Source: Pratylenchus scribneri | Taxonomy: Eukaryota > Nematoda > Chromadorea > Rhabditida > Pratylenchidae | Assembly (NCBI GenBank): GCA_030063045.1 | Contig: JAQSEB010000140.1 | Span: 868,001-932,000 of the forward strand | Reading direction: 5' to 3' | Length of the DNA: 64,000 bases | Shown: positions 19,837-35,100 of the stretch, in pieces | Numbering within the stretch: the first letter of the stretch is position 1 | Layout: each line of letters opens with the position of its first letter | Notes under the pieces: model-generated | The model's input: only the letters and a program-made list of their open reading frames with translations | Database searches by the model: none | Told to the model about the DNA's origin: nothing | Translations under genes and position numbers: made by a program

Positions 19837-22800
19837 TTTTGGGATTAAATCTTTATAATTATAAGCTAAAATATATTAAAAATTCAGGCCGGAATGTTCT
19901 GCCGTTTTTTAGTTATGAATTTTAAAAATTTTCAAAAAACACCTATAAAATGGAAAATTTCAAATAGAAATTTTTCAAAATCGGCCTGAGTTGTCCGTCT
20001 GAAATTTTGGGTAATATTCTTACTAATTATATGCTAAAATATATTAAAAATTCAGGCCGGAATGTTCTGCCGTTTTTTAGTTATGAATTTTAAAAATTTT
20101 CAAAAAACACCTATAAAATGGAAAATTTCAAATAGGAATTTTTCAAAATCGGCCTGAGTTGTCCGTCTGAAATTTTGGGATTAAATCTTTATAATTATAA
20201 GCTAAAATATATTAAAAATTCAGGCCGGAATGTTCTGCCGTTTTTTAGTTATGAATTTTAAAAATTTTCAAAAAACACCTATAAAATGGAAAATTTCAAA
20301 TAGAAATTTTTCAAAATCGGCCTGAGTTGTCCGTCTGAAATTTTGGGTAATATTCTTACTAATTATATGCTAAAATATATTAAAAATTCAGGCCGGAATG
20401 TTCTGCCGTTTTTTAGTTATGAATTTTAAAAATTTTCAAAAAACACCTATAAAATGGAAAATTTCAAATAGGAATTTTTCAAAATCGGCCTGAGTTGTCC
20501 GTCTGAAATTTTGGGTAATATTCTTACTAATTATATGCTAAAATATATTAAAAATTCAGGCCGGAATGTTCTGCCGTTTTTTAGTTATGAATTTTAAAAA
20601 TTTTCAAAAAACACCTATAAAATGGAAAATTTCAAATAGGAATTTTTCAAAATCGGCCTGAGTTGTCCGTCTGAAATTTTGGGATTAAATCTTTATAATT
20701 ATAAGCTAAAATATATTAAAAATTCAGGCCTGAATGTTCTGCCGTTTTTTAGTTATGAATTTTAAAAATTTTCAAAAAACACCTATAAAATGGAAAATTT
20801 CAAATAGAAATTTTTCAAAATCGGCCTGAGTTGTCCGTCTGAAATTTTGGGATTAAATCTTTATAATTATAAGCTAAAATATATTAAAAATTCAGGCCTG
20901 AATGTTCTGCCGTTTTTTAGTTATGAATTTTAAAAATTTTCAAAAAACACCTATAAAATGGAAAATTTCAAATAGAAATTTTTCAAAATCGGCCTGAGTT
21001 GTCCGTCTGAAATTTTGGGTAATATTCTTACTAATTATATGCTAAAATATATTAAAAATTCAGGCCGGAATGTTCTGCCGTTTTTTAGTTATGAATTTTA
21101 AAAATTTTCAAAAAACACCTATAAAATGGAAAATTTCAAATAGGAATTTTTCAAAATCGGCCTGAGTTGTCCGTCTGAAATTTTGGGATTAAATCTTTAT
21201 AATTATAAGCTAAAATATATTAAAAATTCAGGCCGGAATGTTCTGCCGTTTTTTAGTTATGAATTTTAAAAATTTTCAAAAAACACCTATAAAATGGAAA
21301 ATTTCAAATAGGAATTTTTCAAAATCGGCCTGAGTTGTCCGTCTGAAATTTTGGGATTAAATCTTTATAATTATAAGCTAAAATATATTAAAAATTCAGG
21401 CCTGAATGTTCTGCCGTTTTTTAGTTATGAATTTTAAAAATTTTCAAAAAACACCTATAAAATGGAAAATTTCAAATAGGAATTTTTCAAAATCGGCCTG
21501 AGTTGTCCGTCTGAAATTTTGGGATTAAATCTTTATAATTATAAGCTAAAATATATTAAAAATTCAGGCCTGAATGTTCTGCCGTTTTTTAGTTATGAAT
21601 TTTAAAAATTTTCAAAAAACACCTATAAAATGGAAAATTTCAAATAGGAATTTTTCAAAATCGGCCTGAGTTGTCCGTCTGAAATTTTGGGATTAAATCT
21701 TTATAATTATAAGCTAAAATATATTAAAAATTCAGGCCGGAATGTTCTGCCGTTTTTTAGTTATGAATTTTAAAAATTTTCAAAAAACACCTATAAAATG
21801 GAAAATTTCAAATAGAAATTTTTCAAAATCGGCCTGAGTTGTCCGTCTGAAATTTTGGGTAATATTCTTACTAATTATATGCTAAAATATATTAAAAATT
21901 CAGGCCGGAATGTTCTGCCGTTTTTTAGTTATGAATTTTAAAAATTTTCAAAAAACACCTATAAAATGGAAAATTTCAAATAGAAATTTTTCAAAATCGG
22001 CCTGAGTTGTCCGTCTGAAATTTTGGGTAATATTCTTACTAATTATATGCTAAAATATATTAAAAATTCAGGCCTGAATGTTCTGCCGTTTTTTAGTTAT
22101 GAATTTTAAAAATTTTCAAAAAACACCTATAAAATGGAAAATTTCAAATAGAAATTTTTCAAAATCGGCCTGAGTTGTCCGTCTGAAATTTTGGGTAATA
22201 TTCTTACTAATTATATGCTAAAATATATTAAAAATTCAGGCCTGAATGTTCTGCCGTTTTTTAGTTATGAATTTTAAAAATTTTCAAAAAACACCTATAA
22301 AATGGAAAATTTCAAATAGGAATTTTTCAAAATCGGCCTGAGTTGTCCGTCCGAAATTTTGGGATTAAATCTTAGTAATTATAAGCTAAAATATATTAAA
22401 AATTCAGGCCTGAATGTTCTGCCGTTTTTTAGTTATGAATTTTAAAAATTTTCAAAAAACACCTATAAAATGGAAAATTTCAAATAGAAATTTTTCAAAA
22501 TCGGCCTGAGTTGTCCGTCTGAAATTTTGGGTAATATTCTTACTAATTATATGCTAAAATATATTAAAAATTCAGGCCTGAATGTTCTGCCGTTTTTTAG
22601 TTATGAATTTTAAAAATTTTCAAAAAACACCTATAAAATGGAAAATTTCAAATAGGAATTTTTCAAAATCGGCCTGAGTTGTCCGTCTGAAATTTTGGGT
22701 AATATTCTTACTAATTATATGCTAAAATATATTAAAAATTCAGGCCTGAATGTTCTGCCGTTTTTTAGTTATGAATTTTAAAAATTTTCAAAAAACACCT

Positions 22801-22904
22801 ATAAAATGGAAAATTTCAAATAGAAATTTTTCAAAATCGGCCTGAGTTGTCCGTCTGAAATTTTGGGTAATATTCTTACTAATTATATGCTAAAATATAT
22901 TAAA

Positions 22905-23187
22905 AATTCAGGCCTGAATGTTCTGCCGTTTTTTAGTTATGAATTTTAAAAATTTTCAAAAAACACCTATAAAATGGAAAATTTCAAATAGGAATTTTTC
23001 AAAATCGGCCTGAGTTGTCCGTCCGAAATTTTGGGATTAAATCTTAGTAATTATAAGCTAATAAAAATTTTCAAAAAACACCTATAAAATGGAAAATTTC
23101 AAATAGGAATTTTTCAAAATCGGCCTGAGTTGTCCGTCTGAAATTTTGGGATTAAATCTTTATAATTATAAGCTAAAATATATTAAA
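22905..23187. repeat. Truncated monomer with a 53-bp deletion
   Basis: At about 23060 the sequence runs from monomer position 157 straight to position 43 of the next unit (agctaataaaaattttc), losing 53 bp and one start motif. The junction lies in A/T-rich sequence with little homology, suggesting a local deletion. It is present once in the window. Confidence 0.95.
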
Positions 23188-26100
23188 AATTCAGGCCTGA
23201 ATGTTCTGCCGTTTTTTAGTTATGAATTTTAAAAATTTTCAAAAAACACCTATAAAATGGAAAATTTCAAATAGGAATTTTTCAAAATCGGCCTGAGTTG
23301 TCCGTCTGAAATTTTGGGATTAAATCTTTATAATTATAAGCTAAAATATATTAAAAATTCAGGCCGGAATGTTCTGCCGTTTTTTAGTTATGAATTTTAA
23401 AAATTTTCAAAAAACACCTATAAAATGGAAAATTTCAAATAGAAATTTTTCAAAATCGGCCTGAGTTGTCCGTCTGAAATTTTGGGTAATATTCTTACTA
23501 ATTATATGCTAAAATATATTAAAAATTCAGGCCGGAATGTTCTGCCGTTTTTTAGTTATGAATTTTAAAAATTTTCAAAAAACACCTATAAAATGGAAAA
23601 TTTCAAATAGAAATTTTTCAAAATCGGCCTGAGTTGTCCGTCTGAAATTTTGGGTAATATTCTTACTAATTATATGCTAAAATATATTAAAAATTCAGGC
23701 CTGAATGTTCTGCCGTTTTTTAGTTATGAATTTTAAAAATTTTCAAAAAACACCTATAAAATGGAAAATTTCAAATAGAAATTTTTCAAAATCGGCCTGA
23801 GTTGTCCGTCTGAAATTTTGGGTAATATTCTTACTAATTATATGCTAAAATATATTAAAAATTCAGGCCTGAATGTTCTGCCGTTTTTTAGTTATGAATT
23901 TTAAAAATTTTCAAAAAACACCTATAAAATGGAAAATTTCAAATAGGAATTTTTCAAAATCGGCCTGAGTTGTCCGTCCGAAATTTTGGGATTAAATCTT
24001 AGTAATTATAAGCTAAAATATATTAAAAATTCAGGCCTGAATGTTCTGCCGTTTTTTAGTTATGAATTTTAAAAATTTTCAAAAAACACCTATAAAATGG
24101 AAAATTTCAAATAGAAATTTTTCAAAATCGGCCTGAGTTGTCCGTCTGAAATTTTGGGTAATATTCTTACTAATTATATGCTAAAATATATTAAAAATTC
24201 AGGCCTGAATGTTCTGCCGTTTTTTAGTTATGAATTTTAAAAATTTTCAAAAAACACCTATAAAATGGAAAATTTCAAATAGGAATTTTTCAAAATCGGC
24301 CTGAGTTGTCCGTCTGAAATTTTGGGTAATATTCTTACTAATTATATGCTAAAATATATTAAAAATTCAGGCCTGAATGTTCTGCCGTTTTTTAGTTATG
24401 AATTTTAAAAATTTTCAAAAAACACCTATAAAATGGAAAATTTCAAATAGAAATTTTTCAAAATCGGCCTGAGTTGTCCGTCTGAAATTTTGGGTAATAT
24501 TCTTACTAATTATATGCTAAAATATATTAAAAATTCAGGCCTGAATGTTCTGCCGTTTTTTAGTTATGAATTTTAAAAATTTTCAAAAAACACCTATAAA
24601 ATGGAAAATTTCAAATAGGAATTTTTCAAAATCGGCCTGAGTTGTCCGTCCGAAATTTTGGGATTAAATCTTAGTAATTATAAGCTAAAATATATTAAAA
24701 ATTCAGGCCTGAATGTTCTGCCGTTTTTTAGTTATGAATTTTAAAAATTTTCAAAAAACACCTATAAAATGGAAAATTTCAAATAGAAATTTTTCAAAAT
24801 CGGCCTGAGTTGTCCGTCTGAAATTTTGGGTAATATTCTTACTAATTATATGCTAAAATATATTAAAAATTCAGGCCTGAATGTTCTGCCGTTTTTTAGT
24901 TATGAATTTTAAAAATTTTCAAAAAACACCTATAAAATGGAAAATTTCAAATAGGAATTTTTCAAAATCGGCCTGAGTTGTCCGTCCGAAATTTTGGGAT
25001 TAAATCTTAGTAATTATAAGCTAAAATATATTAAAAATTCAGGCCTGAATGTTCTGCCGTTTTTTAGTTATGAATTTTAAAAATTTTCAAAAAACACCTA
25101 TAAAATGGAAAATTTCAAATAGAAATTTTTCAAAATCGGCCTGAGTTGTCCGTCTGAAATTTTGGGTAATATTCTTACTAATTATATGCTAAAATATATT
25201 AAAAATTCAGGCCGGAATGTTCTGCCGTTTTTTAGTTATGAATTTTAAAAATTTTCAAAAAACACCTATAAAATGGAAAATTTCAAATAGAAATTTTTCA
25301 AAATCGGCCTGAGTTGTCCGTCTGAAATTTTGGGTAATATTCTTACTAATTATATGCTAAAATATATTAAAAATTCAGGCCTGAATGTTCTGCCGTTTTT
25401 TAGTTATGAATTTTAAAAATTTTCAAAAAACACCTATAAAATGGAAAATTTCAAATAGGAATTTTTCAAAATCGGCCTGAGTTGTCCGTCTGAAATTTTG
25501 GGATTAAATCTTTATAATTATAAGCTAAAATATATTAAAAATTCAGGCCTGAATGTTCTGCCGTTTTTTAGTTATGAATTTTAAAAATTTTCAAAAAACA
25601 CCTATAAAATGGAAAATTTCAAATAGAAATTTTTCAAAATCGGCCTGAGTTGTCCGTCTGAAATTTTGGGATTAAATCTTAGTAATTATAAGCTAAAATA
25701 TATTAAAAATTCAGGCCTGAATGTTCTGCCGTTTTTTAGTTATGAATTTTAAAAATTTTCAAAAAACACCTATAAAATGGAAAATTTCAAATAGGAATTT
25801 TTCAAAATCGGCCTGAGTTGTCCGTCTGAAATTTTGGGATTAAATCTTAGTAATTATAAGCTAAAATATATTAAAAATTCAGGCCTGAATGTTCTGCCGT
25901 TTTTTAGTTATGAATTTTAAAAATTTTCAAAAAACACCTATAAAATGGAAAATTTCAAATAGAAATTTTTCAAAATCGGCCTGAGTTGTCCGTCTGAAAT
26001 TTTGGGTAATATTCTTACTAATTATATGCTAAAATATATTAAAAATTCAGGCCGGAATGTTCTGCCGTTTTTTAGTTATGAATTTTAAAAATTTTCAAAA

Positions 26101-29100
26101 AACACCTATAAAATGGAAAATTTCAAATAGGAATTTTTCAAAATCGGCCAGAGTTGTCCGTCTGAAATTTTGGGATTAAATCTTTATAATTATAAGCTAA
26201 AACATATTAAAAATTCAGGCCGGAATGTTCTGCCGTTTTTTAGTTATGAATTTTAAAAATTTTCAAAAAACACCTATAAAATGGAAAATTTCAAATAGAA
26301 ATTTTTCAAAATCGGCCTGAGTTGTCCGTCTGAAATTTTGGGTAATATTCTTACTAATTATATGCTAAAATATATTAAAAATTCAGGCCGGAATGTTCTG
26401 CCGTTTTTTAGTTATGAATTTTAAAAATTTTCAAAAAACACCTATAAAATGGAAAATTTCAAATAGGAATTTTTCAAAATCGGCCTGAGTTGTCCGTCTG
26501 AAATTTTGGGATTAAATCTTTATAATTATAAGCTAAAATATATTAAAAATTCAGGCCGGAATGTTCTGCCGTTTTTTAGTTATGAATTTTAAAAATTTTC
26601 AAAAAACACCTATAAAATGGAAAATTTCAAATAGAAATTTTTCAAAATCGGCCTGAGTTGTCCGTCTGAAATTTTGGGTAATATTCTTACTAATTATATG
26701 CTAAAATATATTAAAAATTCAGGCCGGAATGTTCTGCCGTTTTTTAGTTATGAATTTTAAAAATTTTCAAAAAACACCTATAAAATGGAAAATTTCAAAT
26801 AGGAATTTTTCAAAATCGGCCTGAGTTGTCCGTCTGAAATTTTGGGTAATATTCTTACTAATTATATGCTAAAATATATTAAAAATTCAGGCCGGAATGT
26901 TCTGCCGTTTTTTAGTTATGAATTTTAAAAATTTTCAAAAAACACCTATAAAATGGAAAATTTCAAATAGGAATTTTTCAAAATCGGCCTGAGTTGTCCG
27001 TCTGAAATTTTGGGATTAAATCTTTATAATTATAAGCTAAAATATATTAAAAATTCAGGCCTGAATGTTCTGCCGTTTTTTAGTTATGAATTTTAAAAAT
27101 TTTCAAAAAACACCTATAAAATGGAAAATTTCAAATAGAAATTTTTCAAAATCGGCCTGAGTTGTCCGTCTGAAATTTTGGGATTAAATCTTTATAATTA
27201 TAAGCTAAAATATATTAAAAATTCAGGCCTGAATGTACTGCCGTTTTTTAGTTATGAATTTTAAAAATTTTCAAAAAACACCTATAAAATGGAAAATTTC
27301 AAATAGGAATTTTTCAAAATCGGCCTGAGTTGTCCGTCTGAAATTTTGGGATTAAATCTTTATAATTATAAGCTAAAATATATTAAAAATTCAGGCCTGA
27401 ATGTTCTGCCGTTTTTTAGTTATGAATTTTAAAAATTTTCAAAAAACACCTATAAAATGGAAAATTTCAAATAGGAATTTTTCAAAATCGGCCTGAGTTG
27501 TCCGTCTGAAATTTTGGGATTAAATCTTTATAATTATAAGCTAAAATATATTAAAAATTCAGGCCTGAATGTTCTGCCGTTTTTTAGTTATGAATTTTAA
27601 AAATTTTCAAAAAACACCTATAAAATGGAAAATTTCAAATAGGAATTTTTCAAAATCGGCCTGAGTTGTCCGTCTGAAATTTTGGGATTAAATCTTTATA
27701 ATTATAAGCTAAAATATATTAAAAATTCAGGCCGGAATGTTCTGCCGTTTTTTAGTTATGAATTTTAAAAATTTTCAAAAAACACCTATAAAATGGAAAA
27801 TTTCAAATAGGAATTTTTCAAAATCGGCCTGAGTTGTCCGTCTGAAATTTTGGGATTAAATCTTTATAATTATAAGCTAAAATATATTAAAAATTCAGGC
27901 CGGAATGTTCTGCCGTTTTTTAGTTATGAATTTTAAAAATTTTCAAAAAACACCTATAAAATGGAAAATTTCAAATAGGAATTTTTCAAAATCGGCCTGA
28001 GTTGTCCGTCTGAAATTTTGGGATTAAATCTTTATAATTATAAGCTAAAATATATTAAAAATTCAGGCCGGAATGTTCTGCCGTTTTTTAGTTATGAATT
28101 TTAAAAATTTTCAAAAAACACCTATAAAATGGAAAATTTCAAATAGGAATTTTTCAAAATCGGCCTGAGTTGTCCGTCTGAAATTTTGGGATTAAATCTT
28201 TATAATTATAAGCTAAAATATATTAAAAATTCAGGCCTGAATGTTCTGCCGTTTTTTAGTTATGAATTTTAAAAATTTTCAAAAAACACCTATAAAATGG
28301 AAAATTTCAAATAGGAATTTTTCAAAATCGGCCTGAGTTGTCCGTCTGAAATTTTGGGATTAAATCTTTATAATTATAAGCTAAAATATATTAAAAATTC
28401 AGGCCTGAATGTTCTGCCGTTTTTTAGTTATGAATTTTAAAAATTTTCAAAAAACACCTATAAAATGGAAAATTTCAAATAGGAATTTTTCAAAATCGGC
28501 CTGAGTTGTCCGTCTGAAATTTTGGGATTAAATCTTTATAATTATAAGCTAAAATATATTAAAAATTCAGGCCTGAATGTTCTGCCGTTTTTTAGTTATG
28601 AATTTTAAAAATTTTCAAAAAACACCTATAAAATGGAAAATTTCAAATAGGAATTTTTCAAAATCGGCCTGAGTTGTCCGTCTGAAATTTTGGGTAATAT
28701 TCTTACTAATTATATGCTAAAATATATTAAAAATTCAGGCCGGAATGTTCTGCCGTTTTTTAGTTATGAATTTTAAAAATTTTCAAAAAACACCTATAAA
28801 ATGGAAAATTTCAAATAGGAATTTTTCAAAATCGGCCTGAGTTGTCCGTCTGAAATTTTGGGATTAAATCTTTATAATTATAAGCTAAAATATATTAAAA
28901 ATTCAGGCCGGAATGTTCTGCCGTTTTTTAGTTATGAATTTTAAAAATTTTCAAAAAACACCTATAAAATGGAAAATTTCAAATAGAAATTTTTCAAAAT
29001 CGGCCTGAGTTGTCCGTCTGAAATTTTGGGTAATATTCTTACTAATTATATGCTAAAATATATTAAAAATTCAGGCCGGAATGTTCTGCCGTTTTTTAGT

Positions 29101-32100
29101 TATGAATTTTAAAAATTTTCAAAAAACACCTATAAAATGGAAAATTTCAAATAGGAATTTTTCAAAATCGGCCTGAGTTGTCCGTCTGAAATTTTGGGAT
29201 TAAATCTTTATAATTATAAGCTAAAATATATTAAAAATTCAGGCCGGAATGTTCTGCCGTTTTTTAGTTATGAATTTTAAAAATTTTCAAAAAACACCTA
29301 TAAAATGGAAAATTTCAAATAGAAATTTTTCAAAATCGGCCTGAGTTGTCCGTCTGAAATTTTGGGTAATATTCTTACTAATTATATGCTAAAATATATT
29401 AAAAATTCAGGCCGGAATGTTCTGCCGTTTTTTAGTTATGAATTTTAAAAATTTTCAAAAAACACCTATAAAATGGAAAATTTCAAATAGGAATTTTTCA
29501 AAATCGGCCTGAGTTGTCCGTCTGAAATTTTGGGATTAAATCTTTATAATTATAAGCTAAAATATATTAAAAATTCAGGCCGGAATGTTCTGCCGTTTTT
29601 TAGTTATGAATTTTAAAAATTTTCAAAAAACACCTATAAAATGGAAAATTTCAAATAGAAATTTTTCAAAATCGGCCTGAGTTGTCCGTCTGAAATTTTG
29701 GGTAATATTCTTACTAATTATATGCTAAAATATATTAAAAATTCAGGCCGGAATGTTCTGCCGTTTTTTAGTTATGAATTTTAAAAATTTTCAAAAAACA
29801 CCTATAAAATGGAAAATTTCAAATAGAAATTTTTCAAAATCGGCCTGAGTTGTCCGTCTGAAATTTTGGGTAATATTCTTACTAATTATATGCTAAAATA
29901 TATTAAAAATTCAGGCCGGAATGTTCTGCCGTTTTTTAGTTATGAATTTTAAAAATTTTCAAAAAACACCTATAAAATGGAAAATTTCAAATAGAAATTT
30001 TTCAAAATCGGCCTGAGTTGTCCGTCTGAAATTTTGGGATTAAATCTTTATAATTATAAGCTAAAATATATTAAAAATTCAGGCCGGAATGTTCTGCCGT
30101 TTTTTAGTTATGAATTTTAAAAATTTTCAAAAAACACCTATAAAATGGAAAATTTCAAATAGAAATTTTTCAAAATCGGCCTGAGTTGTCCGTCTGAAAT
30201 TTTGGTTAATATTCTTACTAATTATATGCTAAAATATATTAAAAATTCAGGCCGGAATGTTCTGCCGTTTTTTAGTTATGAATTTTAAAAATTTTCAAAA
30301 AACACCTATAAAATGGAAAATTTCAAATAGAAATTTTTCAAAATCGGCCTGAGTTGTCCGTCTGAAATTTTGGGTAATATTCTTACTAATTATATGCTAA
30401 AATATATTAAAAATTCAGGCCTGAATGTTCTGCCGTTTTTTAGTTATGAATTTTAAAAATTTTCAAAAAACACCTATAAAATGGAAAATTTCAAATAGGA
30501 ATTTTTCAAAATCGGCCTGAGTTGTCCGTCTGAAATTTTGGGATTAAATCTTTATAATTATAAGCTAAAATATATTAAAAATTCAGGCCGGAATGTTCTG
30601 CCGTTTTTTAGTTATGAATTTTAAAAATTTTCAAAAAACACCTATAAAATGGAAAATTTCAAATAGGAATTTTTCAAAATCGGCCTGAGTTGTCCGTCCG
30701 AAATTTTGGGATTAAATCTTAGTAATTATAAGCTAAAATATATTAAAAATTCAGGCCTGAATGTTCTGCCGTTTTTTAGTTATGAATTTTAAAAATTTTC
30801 AAAAAACACCTATAAAATGGAAAATTTCAAATAGAAATTTTTCAAAATCGGCCTGAGTTGTCCGTCTGAAATTTTGGGTAATATTCTTACTAATTATATG
30901 CTAAAATATATTAAAAATTCAGGCCGGAATGTTCTGCCGTTTTTTAGTTATGAATTTTAAAAATTTTCAAAAAACACCTATAAAATGGAAAATTTCAAAT
31001 AGAAATTTTTCAAAATCGGCCTGAGTTGTCCGTCTGAAATTTTGGGTAATATTCTTACTAATTATATGCTAAAATATATTAAAAATTCAGGCCGGAATGT
31101 TCTGCCGTTTTTTAGTTATGAATTTTAAAAATTTTCAAAAAACACCTATAAAATGGAAAATTTCAAATAGAAATTTTTCAAAATCGGCCTGAGTTGTCCG
31201 TCTGAAATTTTGGGATTAAATCTTTATAATTATAAGCTAAAATATATTAAAAATTCAGGCCGGAATGTTCTGCCGTTTTTTAGTTATGAATTTTAAAAAT
31301 TTTCAAAAAACACCTATAAAATGGAAAATTTCAAATAGAAATTTTTCAAAATCGGCCTGAGTTGTCCGTCTGAAATTTTGGTTAATATTCTTACTAATTA
31401 TATGCTAAAATATATTAAAAATTCAGGCCGGAATGTTCTGCCGTTTTTTAGTTATGAATTTTAAAAATTTTCAAAAAACACCTATAAAATGGAAAATTTC
31501 AAATAGAAATTTTTCAAAATCGGCCTGAGTTGTCCGTCTGAAATTTTGGGTAATATTCTTACTAATTATATGCTAAAATATATTAAAAATTCAGGCCTGA
31601 ATGTTCTGCCGTTTTTTAGTTATGAATTTTAAAAATTTTCAAAAAACACCTATAAAATGGAAAATTTCAAATAGGAATTTTTCAAAATCGGCCTGAGTTG
31701 TCCGTCCGAAATTTTGGGTAATATTCTTACTAATTATATGCTAAAATATATTAAAAATTCAGGCCTGAATGTTCTGCCGTTTTTTAGTTATGAATTTTAA
31801 AAATTTTCAAAAAACACCTATAAAATGGAAAATTTCAAATAGGAATTTTTCAAAATCGGCCTGAGTTGTCCGTCCGAAATTTTGGTTAATATTCTTACTA
31901 ATTATATGCTAAAATATATTAAAAATTCAGGCCGGAATGTTCTGCCGTTTTTTAGTTATGAATTTTAAAAATTTTCAAAAAACACCTATAAAATGGAAAA
32001 TTTCAAATAGAAATTTTTCAAAATCGGCCTGAGTTGTCCGTCTGAAATTTTGGGTAATATTCTTACTAATTATATGCTAAAATATATTAAAAATTCAGGC

Positions 32101-35100
32101 CTGAATGTTCTGCCGTTTTTTAGTTATGAATTTTAAAAATTTTCAAAAAACACCTATAAAATGGAAAATTTCAAATAGGAATTTTTCAAAATCGGCCTGA
32201 GTTGTCCGTCTGAAATTTTGGGATTAAATCTTTATAATTATAAGCTAAAATATATTAAAAATTCAGGCCGGAATGTTCTGCCGTTTTTTAGTTATGAATT
32301 TTAAAAATTTTCAAAAAACACCTATAAAATGGAAAATTTCAAATAGGAATTTTTCAAAATCGGCCTGAGTTGTCCGTCCGAAATTTTGGGATTAAATCTT
32401 AGTAATTATAAGCTAAAATATATTAAAAATTCAGGCCTGAATGTTCTGCCGTTTTTTAGTTATGAATTTTAAAAATTTTCAAAAAACACCTATAAAATGG
32501 AAAATTTCAAATAGAAATTTTTCAAAATCGGCCTGAGTTGTCCGTCTGAAATTTTGGGTAATATTCTTACTAATTATATGCTAAAATATATTAAAAATTC
32601 AGGCCGGAATGTTCTGCCGTTTTTTAGTTATGAATTTTAAAAATTTTCAAAAAACACCTATAAAATGGAAAATTTCAAATAGAAATTTTTCAAAATCGGC
32701 CTGAGTTGTCCGTCTGAAATTTTGGGTAATATTCTTACTAATTATATGCTAAAATATATTAAAAATTCAGGCCGGAATGTTCTGCCGTTTTTTAGTTATG
32801 AATTTTAAAAATTTTCAAAAAACACCTATAAAATGGAAAATTTCAAATAGAAATTTTTCAAAATCGGCCTGAGTTGTCCGTCTGAAATTTTGGGTAATAT
32901 TCTTACTAATTATATGCTAAAATATATTAAAAATTCAGGCCGGAATGTTCTGCCGTTTTTTAGTTATGAATTTTAAAAATTTTCAAAAAACACCTATAAA
33001 ATGGAAAATTTCAAATAGGAATTTTTCAAAATCGGCCTGAGTTGTCCGTCCGAAATTTTGGGATTAAATCTTAGTAATTATAAGCTAAAATATATTAAAA
33101 ATTCAGGCCTGAATGTTCTGCCGTTTTTTAGTTATGAATTTTAAAAATTTTCAAAAAACACCTATAAAATGGAAAATTTCAAATAGAAATTTTTCAAAAT
33201 CGGCCTGAGTTGTCCGTCTGAAATTTTGGGTAATATTCTTACTAATTATATGCTAAAATATATTAAAAATTCAGGCCGGAATGTTCTGCCGTTTTTTAGT
33301 TATGAATTTTAAAAATTTTCAAAAAACACCTATAAAATGGAAAATTTCAAATAGAAATTTTTCAAAATCGGCCTGAGTTGTCCGTCTGAAATTTTGGGTA
33401 ATATTCTTACTAATTATATGCTAAAATATATTAAAAATTCAGGCCTGAATGTTCTGCCGTTTTTTAGTTATGAATTTTAAAAATTTTCAAAAAACACCTA
33501 TAAAATGGAAAATTTCAAATAGGAATTTTTCAAAATTGGCCTGAGTTGTCCGTCTGAAATTTTGGGATTAAATCTTTATAATTATAAGCTAAAATATATT
33601 AAAAATTCAGGCCGGAATGTTCTGCCGTTTTTTAGTTATGAATTTTAAAAATTTTCAAAAAACACCTATAAAATGGAAAATTTCAAATAGGAATTTTTCA
33701 AAATCGGCCTGAGTTGTCCGTCTGAAATTTTGGGATTAAATCTTTATAATTATAAGCTAAAATATATTAAAAATTCAGGCCGGAATGTTCTGCCGTTTTT
33801 TAGTTATGAATTTTAAAAATTTTCAAAAAACACCTATAAAATGGAAAATTTCAAATAGGAATTTTTCAAAATCGGCCTGAGTTGTCCGTCTGAAATTTTG
33901 GGATTAAATCTTTATAATTATAAGCTAAAATATATTAAAAATTCAGGCCGGAATGTTCTGCCGTTTTTTAGTTATGAATTTTAAAAATTTTCAAAAAACA
34001 CCTATAAAATGGAAAATTTCAAATAGGAATTTTTCAAAATCGGCCTGAGTTGTCCGTCTGAAATTTTGGGATTAAATCTTTATAATTATAAGCTAAAATA
34101 TATTAAAAATTCAGGCCGGAATGTTCTGCCGTTTTTTAGTTATGAATTTTAAAAATTTTCAAAAAACACCTATAAAATGGAAAATTTCAAATAGGAATTT
34201 TTCAAAATCGGCCTGAGTTGTCCGTCTGAAATTTTGGGATTAAATCTTTATAATTATAAGCTAAAATATATTAAAAATTCAGGCCGGAATGTTCTGCCGT
34301 TTTTTAGTTATGAATTTTAAAAATTTTCAAAAAACACCTATAAAATGGAAAATTTCAAATAGGAATTTTTCAAAATCGGCCTGAGTTGTCCGTCTGAAAT
34401 TTTGGGATTAAATCTTTATAATTATAAGCTAAAATATATTAAAAATTCAGGCCGGAATGTTCTGCCGTTTTTTAGTTATGAATTTTAAAAATTTTCAAAA
34501 AACACCTATAAAATGGAAAATTTCAAATAGAAATTTTTCAAAATCGGCCTGAGTTGTCCGTCTGAAATTTTGGGTAATATTCTTACTAATTATATGCTAA
34601 AATATATTAAAAATTCAGGCCGGAATGTTCTGCCGTTTTTTAGTTATGAATTTTAAAAATTTTCAAAAAACACCTATAAAATGGAAAATTTCAAATAGGA
34701 ATTTTTCAAAATCGGCCTGAGTTGTCCGTCTGAAATTTTGGGATTAAATCTTTATAATTATAAGCTAAAATATATTAAAAATTCAGGCCGGAATGTTCTG
34801 CCGTTTTTTAGTTATGAATTTTAAAAATTTTCAAAAAACACCTATAAAATGGAAAATTTCAAATAGAAATTTTTCAAAATCGGCCTGAGTTGTCCGTCTG
34901 AAATTTTGGGTAATATTCTTACTAATTATATGCTAAAATATATTAAAAATTCAGGCCGGAATGTTCTGCCGTTTTTTAGTTATGAATTTTAAAAATTTTC
35001 AAAAAACACCTATAAAATGGAAAATTTCAAATAGGAATTTTTCAAAATCGGCCTGAGTTGTCCGTCTGAAATTTTGGGATTAAATCTTTATAATTATAAG